The notes: a model not told the origin generated them from the sequence alone. A stretch of 64,000 nucleotides of DNA from JAEZBP01 sp963832725 (GCA_963832725.1 CAWHVG010000003.1:868001-932000); one strand, 5' to 3'. Counted from the stretch's first letter, positions 8,458 to 18,073 are shown. Made by a program: numbers and translations.

Positions 8458-10557
8458 GTGACACGCATGTACGAACGCATCTTCGCTGCCGGACTGGTCG
8501 CGCTGGTCGTGACCGGCGCCTCGGGCTGTTACCTCGTGCACGGCGACAGCGACGCCGCCATCCAGCCCGATGCGGGAGTGGACGGCGCGATCGTCGTCGC
8601 ACCGGACGGTCGGGTGCTCTCCGACGCGGGGACCGACGCGGGCGTGGACGGGGGCATCGACGCGGGTGTGGACGCGGGGACCGACGCTGCCGTGGTGGGC
8701 GTGGACGCGGAGCCGCCGGTGGGGCCGACGCCCGATCCGTCGACCTGCCGTGTCGAGCCGACGATCGCGCCCTTCACCGACCCGATCCAAGAGCGCTCGT
8801 GGCCGGACGGGCCCATGGACCACATGGACGCGGTACACGTCTGCTCGACGCCGATGGTGGCCGACCTGGATGCGTCCGATGGTCAGCACGACCCGGTCGT
8901 GGCGTTCGTCAGCTACACGACGCTGCGCCACGTGGAGCGCGGATACCTGCGCATCTGGAACCCGAGGACGCATGAGACCATCTCGTACCCGTCCGACGCC
9001 GCCGAGCCCGGCGTGATGGAGGCGACGGGCAACCTCGCCATCGGCGACCTCGACGGAGACGGGCGAGCCGAGATCATCGGCCAAGGCGTGGCTTCGGGTA
9101 CGTTCGCCGTCCACGCCGATGGCTCACTGATGTGGGAATCGGCCTTCCCGACCGCACGCGACCGCGGGACGATGTGGGCGCGCACCGTCGGCACTGCCAT
9201 CACCCTGGCGGACCTCGAAGGCGACGGCACGGTCGAGGTGATCGCCGGGCGCAACGTGCTGGAGGGGTTGACCGGAGACCGACGCTTCACGGGTGACAAC
9301 AGCATCACCACGCGCGGCACCAATCAGTTCCTCGGCCCCATCTCCTGCGCGGCCGACCTGGACGGCGACGGCACTCAAGAGGTCATCGCGGGACGCACGG
9401 CCTTCCATCACGACGGCACGATCATGTGGAACCAGACTCGGCTCAGCGACGGGTTCTGCGGGGTGGCCGACCTCATGGACAGCAACGAGGGCCCGGAGGT
9501 CGTCCTCGTCTCGACCGGCTACTTCTACGTCCTCAGCGGCGCGAACGGCGACATCCTCTTCAGCCGCGTGCTCGAGGGTCGCACGGCCGAGCCGGTCGGC
9601 GGTCCTCCCACCATCGCCGACTTCGACGGCGACGGTCGGCCGGAGCTGGGTATCGCACACGGCGGTGCCTACGGCGTGTACGACCTCGACTGCACCGGCC
9701 GTGGGAGCCCGACCGGCTGCTCCGACGCGGGGCTGCTCTGGACCGCACCCACCGCCGACGATTCCTCGGCCGGAACGGGGTCCAGCGTTTTCGACTTCAA
9801 TGGCGACGGGCGCGCCGAGGTCGTCTACAACAATCAATATCACTTCCGCGTGTACGACGGGGAGACCGGCCACGTGCTCTTCGAGCGCGCCAACAGCTCC
9901 CAGACGCGCACCGAGAACCCGGTGGTCGCGGACGTGGACGATGACGGCAACGCGGAGATCGTATTCGGCGCCAACGCCGAGGCGTTCTTCATCCGCGACT
10001 ACTGGACGACGCCGGGCGTGTTCATCTGGGGTGACGCGCGCGGCCGCTGGGTCGGCTCGCGTCGGATCTGGAACGAGCACGCGTACCACATCACCAACGT
10101 CAACGAGGACGGCACGATCCCCGCGCACGAGACGAACTCGTGGACCACGCTCAACGCCTACCGTCAGAACCGGCTCGACCGCCCCGACGTCCTGGTGGTT
10201 CCCGACCTCTGGGGCGGACACGGCACCTACGAGTGCCTCGGCGGCACGCGCGTCCGGCTGACCGTGAACGTGCAGAACTGGGGCCTCGGGCAAGTCGGCG
10301 CGGGAGTGCTCGTCGGCTTCTATCGAGGCCGGCCGGGCGCAGCCGGTTCGATGCGACTCGGCGCCGTGAGCACGACGCATGTGCTCGAGCCGATGGGCGG
10401 CAGCGAGATGGTCAGCTTCGAGACCGACCTGACCGGCGACGTGCTCGACTACTACGCCGTGCTCGACGATCGCTCCGATCTCGAGGGCGGCGCCGTCCAC
10501 GAGTGCCGCGAGGGCAACAACCAGGTGCTCATCTGGCGCCCCGTCTGCGGCGGCTGA
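8458..10557 (+). CDS. FG-GAP/VCBS-repeat lipoprotein with CARDB-like C-terminus
   Basis: 699 residues from GTG 8458, which has CAGGAG 5 nt upstream. The signal peptide ends TGASGC (lipobox), then a 70-residue Asp/Gly/Val linker with repeated DAG motifs. At least six calcium-binding FG-GAP-type loops follow, for example DLDGDGRAEIIG, DLEGDGTVEVIAG, DLDGDGTQEVIAG, DFDGDGRPELGIAHG, DFNGDGRAEVVYNN and DVDDDGNAEIVFG, which predict an integrin-like beta-propeller. The last ~110 residues (VRLTVNVQNWGLGQVGAG) look like a CARDB/Ig-type adhesion domain. Probably an outer-membrane-anchored surface protein. The binding partner is unknown. Confidence 0.85.
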   Translation: MTRMYERIFAAGLVALVVTGASGCYLVHGDSDAAIQPDAGVDGAIVVAPDGRVLSDAGTDAGVDGGIDAGVDAGTDAAVVGVDAEPPVGPTPDPSTCRVEPTIAPFTDPIQERSWPDGPMDHMDAVHVCSTPMVADLDASDGQHDPVVAFVSYTTLRHVERGYLRIWNPRTHETISYPSDAAEPGVMEATGNLAIGDLDGDGRAEIIGQGVASGTFAVHADGSLMWESAFPTARDRGTMWARTVGTAITLADLEGDGTVEVIAGRNVLEGLTGDRRFTGDNSITTRGTNQFLGPISCAADLDGDGTQEVIAGRTAFHHDGTIMWNQTRLSDGFCGVADLMDSNEGPEVVLVSTGYFYVLSGANGDILFSRVLEGRTAEPVGGPPTIADFDGDGRPELGIAHGGAYGVYDLDCTGRGSPTGCSDAGLLWTAPTADDSSAGTGSSVFDFNGDGRAEVVYNNQYHFRVYDGETGHVLFERANSSQTRTENPVVADVDDDGNAEIVFGANAEAFFIRDYWTTPGVFIWGDARGRWVGSRRIWNEHAYHITNVNEDGTIPAHETNSWTTLNAYRQNRLDRPDVLVVPDLWGGHGTYECLGGTRVRLTVNVQNWGLGQVGAGVLVGFYRGRPGAAGSMRLGAVSTTHVLEPMGGSEMVSFETDLTGDVLDYYAVLDDRSDLEGGAVHECREGNNQVLIWRPVCGG

Positions 10558-10714
10558 TTTCGCGCTCCGAGCGCGCTCGACCCCGGACGGCGGGCGGTCA
10601 CGTTCGCGGCCGGCCCGCGCGCTCGGCGGCTGCTACGCTTCGGGGAGCGCGAGCACGTGGCTCCGCGCGTCCGCTTCGGCGAGCCGAGCGATCGGCTCGC
10701 GTGGGGAGATCGAG

Positions 10715-11087
10715 ATGGGCGACGAGACCAAAGGGCACGACGAGTCCGAGACCGACGAGCCCGAGACCGACGAGTCGGGAGATCGACGCGACCGGCGCCG
10801 ACCACGCAGAGCGGAAAGCGAAGGACGAGCTCTTCGAGGCCATCAATCACTTCAAGAGCGCCGCGTCCATCCTCTTCGACCGCGCGGCCAAGGATCCGGC
10901 CGTGAAGACAGCCACGCAGGAGGCGGGCCGGCTGGCCAAGAAGTTGGGCGACGCGGCCGAGCCCTTGGCGAAGCAGCTAACGGACGACCTGAGCCGCCTC
11001 ACGAAGGACGTGATGGAGGTGGTCGAAGGCAAAGGCAAGCGCCGCGCGCCGAAGCCGCCGCCCCGCGCGGACGACGAGGAGGAGTAG
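10715..11087 (+). CDS. Small charged hypothetical protein (one frameshift in this sequence)
   Basis: ATG 10715 has a strong GGGGAG 6 nt upstream. The first ~21 residues are acidic (ETDEPETDES). One extra G at 10777-10779 breaks the frame; removing it gives a 123-residue protein continuing EIDATGADHAERKAKDELFEAINHFKSAASILF, with amphipathic helices and a C-terminal Lys/Arg then acidic tail (ADDEEE). No family is recognised. The helical middle suggests a coiled-coil or DNA/membrane-associated small protein, but that is inference. Confidence 0.6.
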
Positions 11088-11095
11088 CCGAAGGC

Positions 11096-11325
11096 GCGGG
11101 AACGCGTCGAGCCGTGTCTCCACCACGCGCTCGACCGCTCCCTCGTTCGACTCTCGGACCGACCCGTCGCCATCGCGCGCTCGACCTCCGAGCCGAGGAC
11201 GCGTCGAGCCGTGTCTCCACCACGCGCTCGACCGCTCCCTCGTTCGACGCTCGGACCGACCCGTCGCCATCGCGCGCTCGACCTCCGAGCCGAGGACGCA
11301 GGAACGCGTCGAGCCGTGTGTCCCC
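11096..11325. repeat. 97-bp tandem repeat, about 2.3 copies
   Basis: A near-identical unit beginning GCGTCGAGCCGTGTC occurs at 11104 and 11201, with a truncated third start at 11306. The first two copies differ by about one base (CTCTCGG versus CGCTCGG). Low-complexity Arg/Ser frames across it do not look coding. It fills most of the 393-bp gap between the acidic protein and the convergent sigma-region-4 gene. Confidence 0.9.
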
Positions 11326-11480
11326 CACGTCTGCTCGCGCGCTCCTTCTCCCCAGCCTCGCTCGGTGCGCCTCGGGTCACGATGCCGAGTCGCGCTCGGG
11401 ACCGGAAGCCGCCGGCGAAGCGAGGCGTTGCGATGAGCCACCGAGAGACTGCATCGCTCGCGTTCGCCGAGACGGCGCCC

Positions 11481-12052
11481 TCACTCGCCGAGGTAGTCCT
11501 TCATCCGCGCGATGTCCTGGATGGCGGCGAGCTTGGCGAGCCCCGCCGTCTCGACCTGGCGCACGCGCTCGCGGGTCAGGTTCATGATCTCGCCGACCTC
11601 CTCGAGCGTGATGCCGCCGCGGTCGGCCACGTCGAGGGCACAGGTCTCGGTCATCTCCCAGACCTCGACGTCCGGGAAGTTCACCTTGATCGACCCGCGC
11701 ACCGGGTGGACGTCGATGTAGAGGTGGTACTTGCACGACACGTACGGGCAGGGCCGCTCCATGTCGACGCAGTCCGCACGGGTACGGGGCTTCCAGTACT
11801 CCTGCTCCGGGTAGAGCATCCGCCCGCGGTTGAGCTCGGTCTTGCTCAGGCGGCGGATCGAGATCGTGCGCGCACGCGAGCGGGAGCGGCGCTTGCGGCG
11901 TCCACCCGCCGGCGCTTGGGCTCCTCGATCTCTTCCTGGCTCGCGTCGCTCGCGAGCGCCAGGGCGAGCGATCCGTTGGTCGTCGGCTCCGCGGGAGTCG
12001 CCTCCACCCGCTCCTGCGCCTGCTCCATCACCGTCGTGTTCTCGTCCGACAT
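11481..12052 (-). CDS. Stand-alone sigma region 4-like helix-turn-helix protein (one frameshift in this sequence)
   Basis: The start ATG 12052 has GGAGGAG 7 nt upstream. The N-terminal part (SDENTTVMEQAQERVEATP) is followed by a basic patch. A missing base around 11901-11912 breaks the frame, after which the protein continues with RRLSKTELNRGRML, a cysteine cluster (DCVDMERPCPYVSC, then KYHLYIDV), and a sigma-70 region 4.2-type helix-turn-helix (ITLEEVGEIMNLTRERVRQVE). Adding one base gives 190 residues. There are no sigma regions 1-3, so it is not a complete sigma factor; such proteins occur in Myxococcota. It may bind promoter DNA or modulate RNA polymerase. The adjacent MerR gene is upstream on the same strand. 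Confidence 0.75.
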
Positions 12053-12119
12053 CGTCCGTCTCCTCCCTCGGGTGGCGCTCGCCGCACCACCCGCGCCCTT
12101 CGTCGTGCGCCGATGCACT

Positions 12120-12653
12120 TCAGACGGCCGCTCTGGCCATCCGCGCCCGCATCGACATTCGCTTCTCGATTCCGTCCAAGCGCGCGAGTAGCTCTCGCCC
12201 GAGCTCCTTCGCTTCGCCCAGCTGCTTGGCGGCGAAGACGTCCACAGCGTCGCGCTTGCGCTCGCTGAGGACGCCGTCCACCGCCGCGTAGATCCGGTCG
12301 AGCTGCCGCGTCAGCTCCTCGAGGTCTCCGCGGATGAAGAGGAACTCACGCTGGATCTCGTCCATCGTGTAGCCCTGGCCCATCAGCCGGCGGATCTCGT
12401 CGATCTGGCGAACGACGCTGGCCGGGTAGAGCCCCTGGGAGCCGCGGCGCTTGCCCTTGCGCGCGACCCGAACGCTCCGCGGGAGCAGCCCGAGCTGCAC
12501 GTACTTGCGGAACGTCGCCTCGGTGAGCTTCTCGCCGTGCGCGGCGAAGGCCTCGACGATCTCTTGCACGGTCATCCCGCGCGGATGCGCGCGCTCGACC
12601 GCCACGAGGTCTTCCTCGCTCCAGCTCTCTCGCGCCGCCTTCGACTCCGCCAC
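12120..12653 (-). CDS. MerR-family transcriptional regulator
   Basis: 177 residues from GTG 12653, which has AGGGAG 6 nt upstream. The winged helix-turn-helix is TVQEIVEAFAAHGEKLTEAT, then FRKYVQLGLLPRSVRVARKG and GLYPASVVRQIDEIRRLMGQ, continuing GYTMDEIQ, followed by a coiled-coil dimerisation helix. The C-terminal part lacks the cysteines of metal-sensing MerR proteins, so the inducer, if any, is unknown. It lies just upstream of the sigma-region-4 protein and the two may form a regulatory unit. A TTGACA promoter element is visible upstream. Confidence 0.85.
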   Translation of the reverse strand: MAESKAARESWSEEDLVAVERAHPRGMTVQEIVEAFAAHGEKLTEATFRKYVQLGLLPRSVRVARKGKRRGSQGLYPASVVRQIDEIRRLMGQGYTMDEIQREFLFIRGDLEELTRQLDRIYAAVDGVLSERKRDAVDVFAAKQLGEAKELGRELLARLDGIEKRMSMRARMARAAV

Positions 12654-13054
12654 CGACTGCTCCCTGAGCCCCCGAACCGATCGCCTGTGGTGATCCGTGC
12701 TGCGGGTTGGCGGCGAATGTATTCGTCTGAATAGAATCGTGTCAAAGAAAATGTGCATGCGTGGGTTGTTTTGCGAACCACTCGGAATCATGACGATTTT
12801 TCCCATTCCAACGTCCTTGAATTGGGGCTGTGTCACCGAAATTCGCGATCGTGCGATCTCCTGGCCGATCGCGTTCGGAGACCATTTCTGAGCGATCTTT
12901 CGAGGGTTCAGGCGATCCGGCCCCAGCCTCGGCTCTCGGGCCTCGGACCCGCCGTGGCCGAGCGCCTCCCGCCACCGGAGCGCGCCGGCGCTCGAGCGTC
13001 CGAGGGCCCTGGCGGCCGGTTGCGGATCGCACGCGGCGCAGGCACGCTCCGCCG
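12654..13054. other. Divergent intergenic region, locally AT-rich
   Basis: About 400 bases between the MerR gene and the small lipoprotein gene. Bases 12700-12850 are clearly richer in A/T than the surroundings, as expected for promoter DNA. An inverted repeat CGCGATCG...CGATCGCG lies near 12843-12873. Frames crossing the region look non-coding. Confidence 0.5.
12716..12745 (-). promoter_or_regulatory. Candidate sigma-70 promoter for the MerR gene
   Basis: On the minus strand TTGACA (12745-12740) is followed after 18 nt by TACATT (12721-12716), about 60 nt ahead of the GTG start at 12653. The -35 match is perfect and the -10 match is partial (4 of 6). Confidence 0.45.
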
Positions 13055-13342
13055 ATGCGCGCTCTCCGCATTGGCTTGCCTCTCGCGTGGCTGACGCTCG
13101 CGCTCGCCTGCGGCGGCGGCCACGGGGACAAGCGGACCGGGGAGCCCTGCTCGTCGAACGACGAATGCCGCCACGGGCTCTGCATCGGTGGCGTCGACGG
13201 CGAGGAGGCCACGTGCACCCGGAGCTGTGCGAACACGGCCGAGTGCCCGCGAGGCTGGTCGTGCTCGGGCGTCACCCAGGACAACGTCTTGGTCTGCACG
13301 CACGGCGCCCCCACCCCCTTCGGCGTGGGTGCCCGCGAGTGA
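13055..13342 (+). CDS. Small cysteine-rich secreted protein, probable lipoprotein
   Basis: 95 residues from ATG 13055. A short signal peptide (LPLAWLTLALAC) is followed by GGGHGDKR and a cysteine-rich core with the spacing CSSNDECRHGLC, then CTRSCANTAECPRGWSC and VC. This pattern of paired cysteines resembles the small disulfide-rich lipoproteins common in myxobacteria (Dickkopf-N/EB-like). Function unknown. Confidence 0.7.
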   Translation: MRALRIGLPLAWLTLALACGGGHGDKRTGEPCSSNDECRHGLCIGGVDGEEATCTRSCANTAECPRGWSCSGVTQDNVLVCTHGAPTPFGVGARE

Positions 13343-13463
13343 GCGCCCGTCGAAGCATTCCCCGCCCCGCTGCCGACCCGGCCCCATCCGCCGCGTTGCC
13401 GCTCGTCACGCACGGCCGACGACGATTGAGCGCGCGCTGCGTCATCCGGAGGCCGCGCCGTCG

Positions 13464-14483
13464 ATGAGGTGGCTCGCGCTGGCAGCGGTCGTGGCAGGGC
13501 TGACGGCCATGTTCTTGCCCGTCTCGGACGTCGAGCTCGGCGCGCTGACCAACTTCACGCCCATCGCCGGGATGGCGCTGGTCGCCGGCGGCGTCTGGGC
13601 GTTCTCCCGCTCGCTGCGCGGCAGCGGCATGGGGCTCTCCAATCCGCGGGCCTGGCGGCGCTTCCGCAGCAACAAGGGCGCCCTGGCCGGCGGCGTCCTG
13701 GTCGTCTTCGTCCTCTTGGCGAGCTTCGTCGGCCCCGCCCTCGCGCCCTCCGATCCCGACCTGATCCAGGAAGCCGGCCTGCTCGACGACGGGACCCCCG
13801 CGGCGCCGGACGAGCACTTCCTCCTCGGCGCCGACAACCTCGGCCGGGACGAGCTCTCGCGCCTGCTCTACGGCGGCCGGGTCTCGCTGGCCGTGGCCCT
13901 CGGCGCCGTGCTCATCGCCAGCGTCCTCGGGTTCGCGGCCGGGCTGGTGGCCGGCTACTTCCGCGGCGCCGTGGACACGGCCACCATCCAGACGATCAAC
14001 TTCGTCCTCTCCCTACCTTTTCTGCTGGTGGCCATCGCGCTCAACCGGGTCATCGACGACCCCTCCCTCTTCTCGCTCTGCGTGCTCCTGGGCGGGCTGA
14101 GCTGGACCACGCTGGCGCGGGTGACGCGGGCCAAGACGCTGCAGGTCCGTGAGCTCTCCTACATCGAGGCGGCGCGCGCGCTCGGCATGTCCCACGGGCG
14201 CATCCTCGCCCGCCACGTGGTGCCGAACGTGCTCGGACCGGCCATCGTCATCGTCACCACGCTGATCGCCCAGATGATCATCGCCGAGTCCGCGATGAGC
14301 TTCCTCGGCCTCGGCGTGAAGCCGCCCACCGCGAGCTGGGGCACGATGCTCAGCGACGGGCAGGACTACCTGGGCGCGGCGCCGCGCCTCTTGCTCCTGC
14401 CGGGCGCGCTGATCGTCATCACCGTCTTCGGCTTCAACCTGCTCGGCGAGGGGCTGCGCGATGCGCTCGACCCGAAGGAGTGA
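13464..14483 (+). CDS. ABC transporter permease, OppC/DppC type
   Basis: 339 residues from ATG 13464. Two N-terminal hydrophobic segments, an OppC_N-like region (NKGALAGGVLVVFVLLASFV), then the BPD_transp_1 domain with the EAA loop IEAARALGMSHGRILARHVV that contacts the ATPase. Downstream AESAMSFLGLGVKPP is characteristic of DppC-like permeases. It would form half of the channel for an oligopeptide, dipeptide or nickel importer. The following binding-protein gene overlaps its end by 23 bp. Confidence 0.92.
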   Translation: MRWLALAAVVAGLTAMFLPVSDVELGALTNFTPIAGMALVAGGVWAFSRSLRGSGMGLSNPRAWRRFRSNKGALAGGVLVVFVLLASFVGPALAPSDPDLIQEAGLLDDGTPAAPDEHFLLGADNLGRDELSRLLYGGRVSLAVALGAVLIASVLGFAAGLVAGYFRGAVDTATIQTINFVLSLPFLLVAIALNRVIDDPSLFSLCVLLGGLSWTTLARVTRAKTLQVRELSYIEAARALGMSHGRILARHVVPNVLGPAIVIVTTLIAQMIIAESAMSFLGLGVKPPTASWGTMLSDGQDYLGAAPRLLLLPGALIVITVFGFNLLGEGLRDALDPKE

Positions 14484-16324
14484 GGCCTACGCCGGCGTGG
14501 CGGCGCTCCTCTTCATGGCCGGGGCCGTCCTCGTCGTCGCGATCTTCCTGCCGCCGGAGCCGACCACCCCGCGCTGGCAGGGCGCCGGGCACGAGACGCC
14601 CCAGCGCGGCGGCACCTTCGTCTTCTTCCACGAGAGCGATCTCCGCGGGCTCGATCCGCACACGCAGTTCGACGAGATCTCCAACATGGGGATCAAGCTC
14701 CTCTACGAGGGGCTGATCGACTACGACCGGGACAGCGGCCAGCTCGAGCCGCGCTTGGCCGAGGCGATGCCGGAGCTGTCTCCGGACGGGCGGACCTACA
14801 CCTTCCGGCTCCGCCGCGGGATCCGCTTCGCCGACTCCGAGGTCTTCGAAGGAGGCCACGGCCGCGAGGTGACGGCCGAGGACGTGCGCTGGTCGCTCGA
14901 GCACATGCTCGACCCGGCGACCGCCTGTCCGGGCGCCAGCTTCTACGGCCTCATCGAGGGGCTCGAGGCCTACCAGTCCGGCGACGCGTCCCACATCGCC
15001 GGCATCCGCGTACGCGACCGCTACACCTTCGATATCCGGCTCCGGGAGGCGGACCAGACCTTCATCTACGCGATGGCGATGATCTTCGCCTACCCGGTCG
15101 CGCACGAGGCGTACGCGCGCTGGGGCGATCAGGTCGCCCGCCATCCGGTCGGCACCGGCGCCTACGTGCTCGAGAGCTGGGAGCCGGGCGTGCAGGCCGT
15201 GTTCGCGCGCAACCCGAGCTACTTCATCGAGGGCCAGCCCTACGTCGACCGGATGGTCTACACGCTGAACCTCGATAGGCGCCCGGCGGCGATGCGCTTC
15301 CGCAACGGTGACCTCGATCACCTCCACCGGATGACGCCGGCCGACTACCGGAAGCTCAAGCACATGGACGCGTGGGCACCGTATCGGGAGGAGTACCCGC
15401 TCACCGACATCTGGGGCGTGATCATGAACTGCCAGCTCGCCCCCTTCGACGACCGGCACGTCCGGCGGGCGGTGGCCTACGCGATCAACCCGGACGAATG
15501 GCGCCGCGCCCGCTCCGAATCGCCTGCTGATCACTGGCCAGCCCATCCCCCGCACTCTGCCCGGCTACGAAGACGAGCTGCCCGAGCACCATCATCTCGA
15601 CCTCGCCAAGGCGCGCGAAGAGATGCGCCTGGCGGGCCACCCGGACGGACTGCCCGATCCGGTCGAGGTGTGGCTCGGCGAGGGCGACACCGGCCGCGCC
15701 TACGGCGAGCTGATCCAGCACGACCTCGCTGCCATCGGCATCCGGGTGGAGATCAAGCAGGTCGCCTTCCCCATTTACCTCCAGGAGACAGGCAAGCCGC
15801 GCACCGCGCAGCTGCTCCTCAGCGGCTGGAGCATGGACTACCCCGACCCGTCGAACTTCCTCGACGTCGCTCTTCCACAGCCGCTCCATCCACGAGCGCG
15901 ACTCGACCAACCGAGCGTTCTACAGCAACCCGGAGCTCGACCACCTCCTCGACCAGGCGCGGGTCGAGCCGGATCCCGCGCGCCGCCACGCGATGTACCA
16001 GCAGGCGCAGGAGTATCCTCGTCGAGGACGCGCCGTGGGCCTTCGTCTTCAGCAACCTGATGATGGAGATGTGGCAGCCCTACGTGCGGAACTACCGGCG
16101 GCACCCGGTCTGGTCGAACTTCTATCGCGACGTGTGGCTCGATCTCCCCGCCGGCGCTGGGCGTGGGGACCCCGCGGACCCGGGCCGGCCGGCCGACTGG
16201 CCGCGTTCGCCCCGCTGGCGGGAGGGCTGCTCCCGTGACCGAGCTCCTCGAGCGCGCCTTCGCCGGAACCGGTCCGACTCGACGCGGGCCGGCGTTCGCC
16301 ACGCCGGGAGGGCGCCTCCCGTGA
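14461..16324 (+). CDS. Extracellular solute-binding protein family 5 (OppA/DppA type), several frameshifts
   Basis: The N-terminus has a hydrophobic anchor (VAALLFMAGAVLVVAIFL), then RGGTFVFFHESDLRGLDPHT, LLYEGLIDYD and DGRTYTFRLRRGIRFADSEV, the hallmarks of SBP_bac_5. The frame breaks at 15517-15521 (GAATC), about 15869, and 16013-16017 (GTATC). Correcting each gives SDRLLITGQPIPRTLPGYED, SIHERDSTNRAFYSNPELDH and QEILVEDAPWAFVFSN. After these three the frame has no stop before the next gene. A fourth one-base insertion after about 16140 would give a stop at 16322-16324 overlapping the permease GTG, and the total length (1864 - 4) is divisible by three. The end is therefore inferred. Confidence 0.75.
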
Positions 16325-17256
16325 CCGAGCTGATCCTCAAGCGCACCATCGCCGGCGTCGTCATCGTCTTCGTGGCGATGAGCAGCATCTTCTTCGTGGC
16401 CAACGCGGTCGGCGATCCTGCCGTCGCGAACCTCGGCCCGAACGCCAGCGCGCAGGCGCTCGACGCCTGGCGGCACGCGCGCGGCTACGACCTGCCCATC
16501 ATCGAGCGCTACGGGAGGTACCTCGGCAGCCTGATCGAGGGCGACCTCGGGACCTCGGACCGCGATCGGCAGCCGGTCACGGACGTGATCCTCACCCGGC
16601 TGCCGCGGACACTGCTCTTGAGCGGCATGGCCATGACCTTCGAGCTCTGCATCGGGCTCGTGCTGGGCACGCTGGCGGCGCTCCGGCGCGGCACCTTCCT
16701 CGACACCGGCATGATGGGGCTCGCGTTCCTCGGCATCAGCGTGCCCTCGTTCGTGACCGGGCCGATCTTCCTCTTGGTGTTCGCGTTCCGGATGGGTTGG
16801 TTTCCCGTCGGCGGCTACGGCATCGGGCTCTGGGACCACGTCCACCACGCGCTCTTGCCGGCGTTCACGCTCGCGATCATCGGCGCAGCCACCTACGCCC
16901 GCGTCATGCGCTCGGAGATGATCGAGACGATGCAGGCGGACTACATCCGCACCGCGCGCGCCAAGGGCCTGCACCCCTTCGCCGTGGTGATGCAGCACGG
17001 CGTGCGGAACGCGCTCCTGCCCATCGTGACCATCCTCGGGCTCAGCTTCCCGCTCCTCGTCTCGGGCGCGATCATCACCGAGCAGATCTTCAACTGGCCG
17101 GGCATGGGCCGGCTGGCCATCGAGTCGATCTACGCGCTCGACGTGCCGATGATCATGGGCGTCGTGCTCTTCGCCGCGGTCTTCGTTCAAATCGGCAACC
17201 TGCTGGCCGACATCGCCGTGGCGTCGCTCGACCCGCGCGTCCGCACCGGGCGCTGA
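16321..17256 (+). CDS. ABC transporter permease, OppB/DppB type
   Basis: 311 residues from GTG 16321, with GGGAGGG 8 nt upstream. Starts VTELILKRTIAGVVIVF, with six predicted membrane segments and the EAA loop RTARAKGLHPFAVVMQHGVR. The C-terminal motif PGMGRLAIESIYALDVP is typical of DppB. It pairs with the OppC-type permease at 13464. No ABC ATPase gene follows; the next ~1 kb is repeat DNA, so the nucleotide-binding subunits must be encoded elsewhere. Confidence 0.92.
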   Translation: MTELILKRTIAGVVIVFVAMSSIFFVANAVGDPAVANLGPNASAQALDAWRHARGYDLPIIERYGRYLGSLIEGDLGTSDRDRQPVTDVILTRLPRTLLLSGMAMTFELCIGLVLGTLAALRRGTFLDTGMMGLAFLGISVPSFVTGPIFLLVFAFRMGWFPVGGYGIGLWDHVHHALLPAFTLAIIGAATYARVMRSEMIETMQADYIRTARAKGLHPFAVVMQHGVRNALLPIVTILGLSFPLLVSGAIITEQIFNWPGMGRLAIESIYALDVPMIMGVVLFAAVFVQIGNLLADIAVASLDPRVRTGR

Positions 17257-17314
17257 GAGCGCCCGGCCGGCTCACGCCTCTGGCCCGACGTCGATCACCG
17301 AGCTCCGCAGCGCA

Positions 17315-17519
17315 ACACGAGCGAGAGCTCCGATCTCGCCCATTCTGGGCGCGGAACACGAGCGAGAGCCCCGATCTCGCCCCTTCCGGTCGCGGGACGC
17401 GAGAAAGAGCTCCGATCTCGCCCATTCTGGCCGCGGAACACGAGCGAGAGCCCCGATCTCGCCCCTTCCGGTCGCGGGACACGAGCGAGAGCCCCGATCT
17501 CGCCCATTCTGGCCACGCG
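17315..17519. repeat. 41-bp tandem repeat, 5 copies
   Basis: Five contiguous units, each with ACACGAGCGAGAG at the start. Every unit contains the inverted repeat GCGAGA-(7 nt)-TCTCGC, so a transcript could form five hairpins. Units alternate between CCATTCTGG and CCCTTCCGG near the end. There are no spacers between units. Confidence 0.9.
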
Positions 17520-17536
17520 AAGCCAGTTGGGAGTTC

Positions 17537-17625
17537 TAGCTCGCGCAATTTGGCCATTTTGGGCGAGTTGGAATCCTAGCTCGCGCAATTTGGCCATTTT
17601 GGGCGAGTTGGAATCCTAGCTCGCG
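17537..17625. repeat. 40-bp tandem repeat, 2 full copies plus partial
   Basis: The unit TAGCTCGCGCAATTTGGCC... starts at 17537 and 17577, with a truncated copy at 17617. It follows directly on the 41-bp array and is richer in A/T. A degenerate copy (AGCCAGTTGGGAGTTC) precedes it. Confidence 0.85.
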
Positions 17626-17732
17626 ACAATTCCCGCGGTCACCGCGGCTCGGGTCCCGATCCCCGCGCGAAGCGCGGCGGGTGCGGCCCGGAGGCGCGGG
17701 CGAGCGCGACGCAGTCGCGCGACGCCCAAGGC

Positions 17733-18073
17733 GCCGCAGGGACGCACCCCGATGGGGTACGGCGCGACGAAGTCGGGCCAGGGGCGCGCAGCCCCCTAAA
17801 CCAACGATCACCGCGCACTACCTCCACCACGGTCGTCGCGACAAGCGCGTACAACCCAAAGCGGCCAAGCGCAGCGTCGTGATCACCCTGATTGCTCGCG
17901 AGCGAAGCGAAGCATCCGCTCCGCCGCGCCGCAGGGAGGCACCCCGATGGGGTACAGCGCGACCCAGTCGCGCGAGGGGGCGCGCAGCCCCCTAAGCAAG
18001 CGATCACCGCGCACTACCTCCACCACGGTCGTCGCGACAAGCGCGTACACCCCGAAGCGGCCAAAACGCAGCA
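17733..18073. repeat. Direct repeat of about 143 bp, two copies 195 bp apart
   Basis: Copies lie at 17733-17876 and 17928-18073 and are highly similar. Each contains ACCCCGATGGGGT, a GGGGGC-type hairpin (GGGGCGCGCAGCCCC), and the long shared segment GATCACCGCGCACTACCTCC... A shorter, inverted, partial match lies near 18140-18180. On the minus strand both copies could encode ALVATTVVEVVRGDR, but no gene-like frame surrounds this. Confidence 0.85.

Noticed and set aside
14461..17256. A fused binding protein-permease of 931 residues
   Set aside because: The open frame arises only because three insertions cancel in frame. The permease has its own GTG with a good ribosome binding site.
17315..17625. 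Possible CRISPR array
   Set aside because: The 41- and 40-bp units are contiguous with no unique spacers, and no cas genes are nearby.
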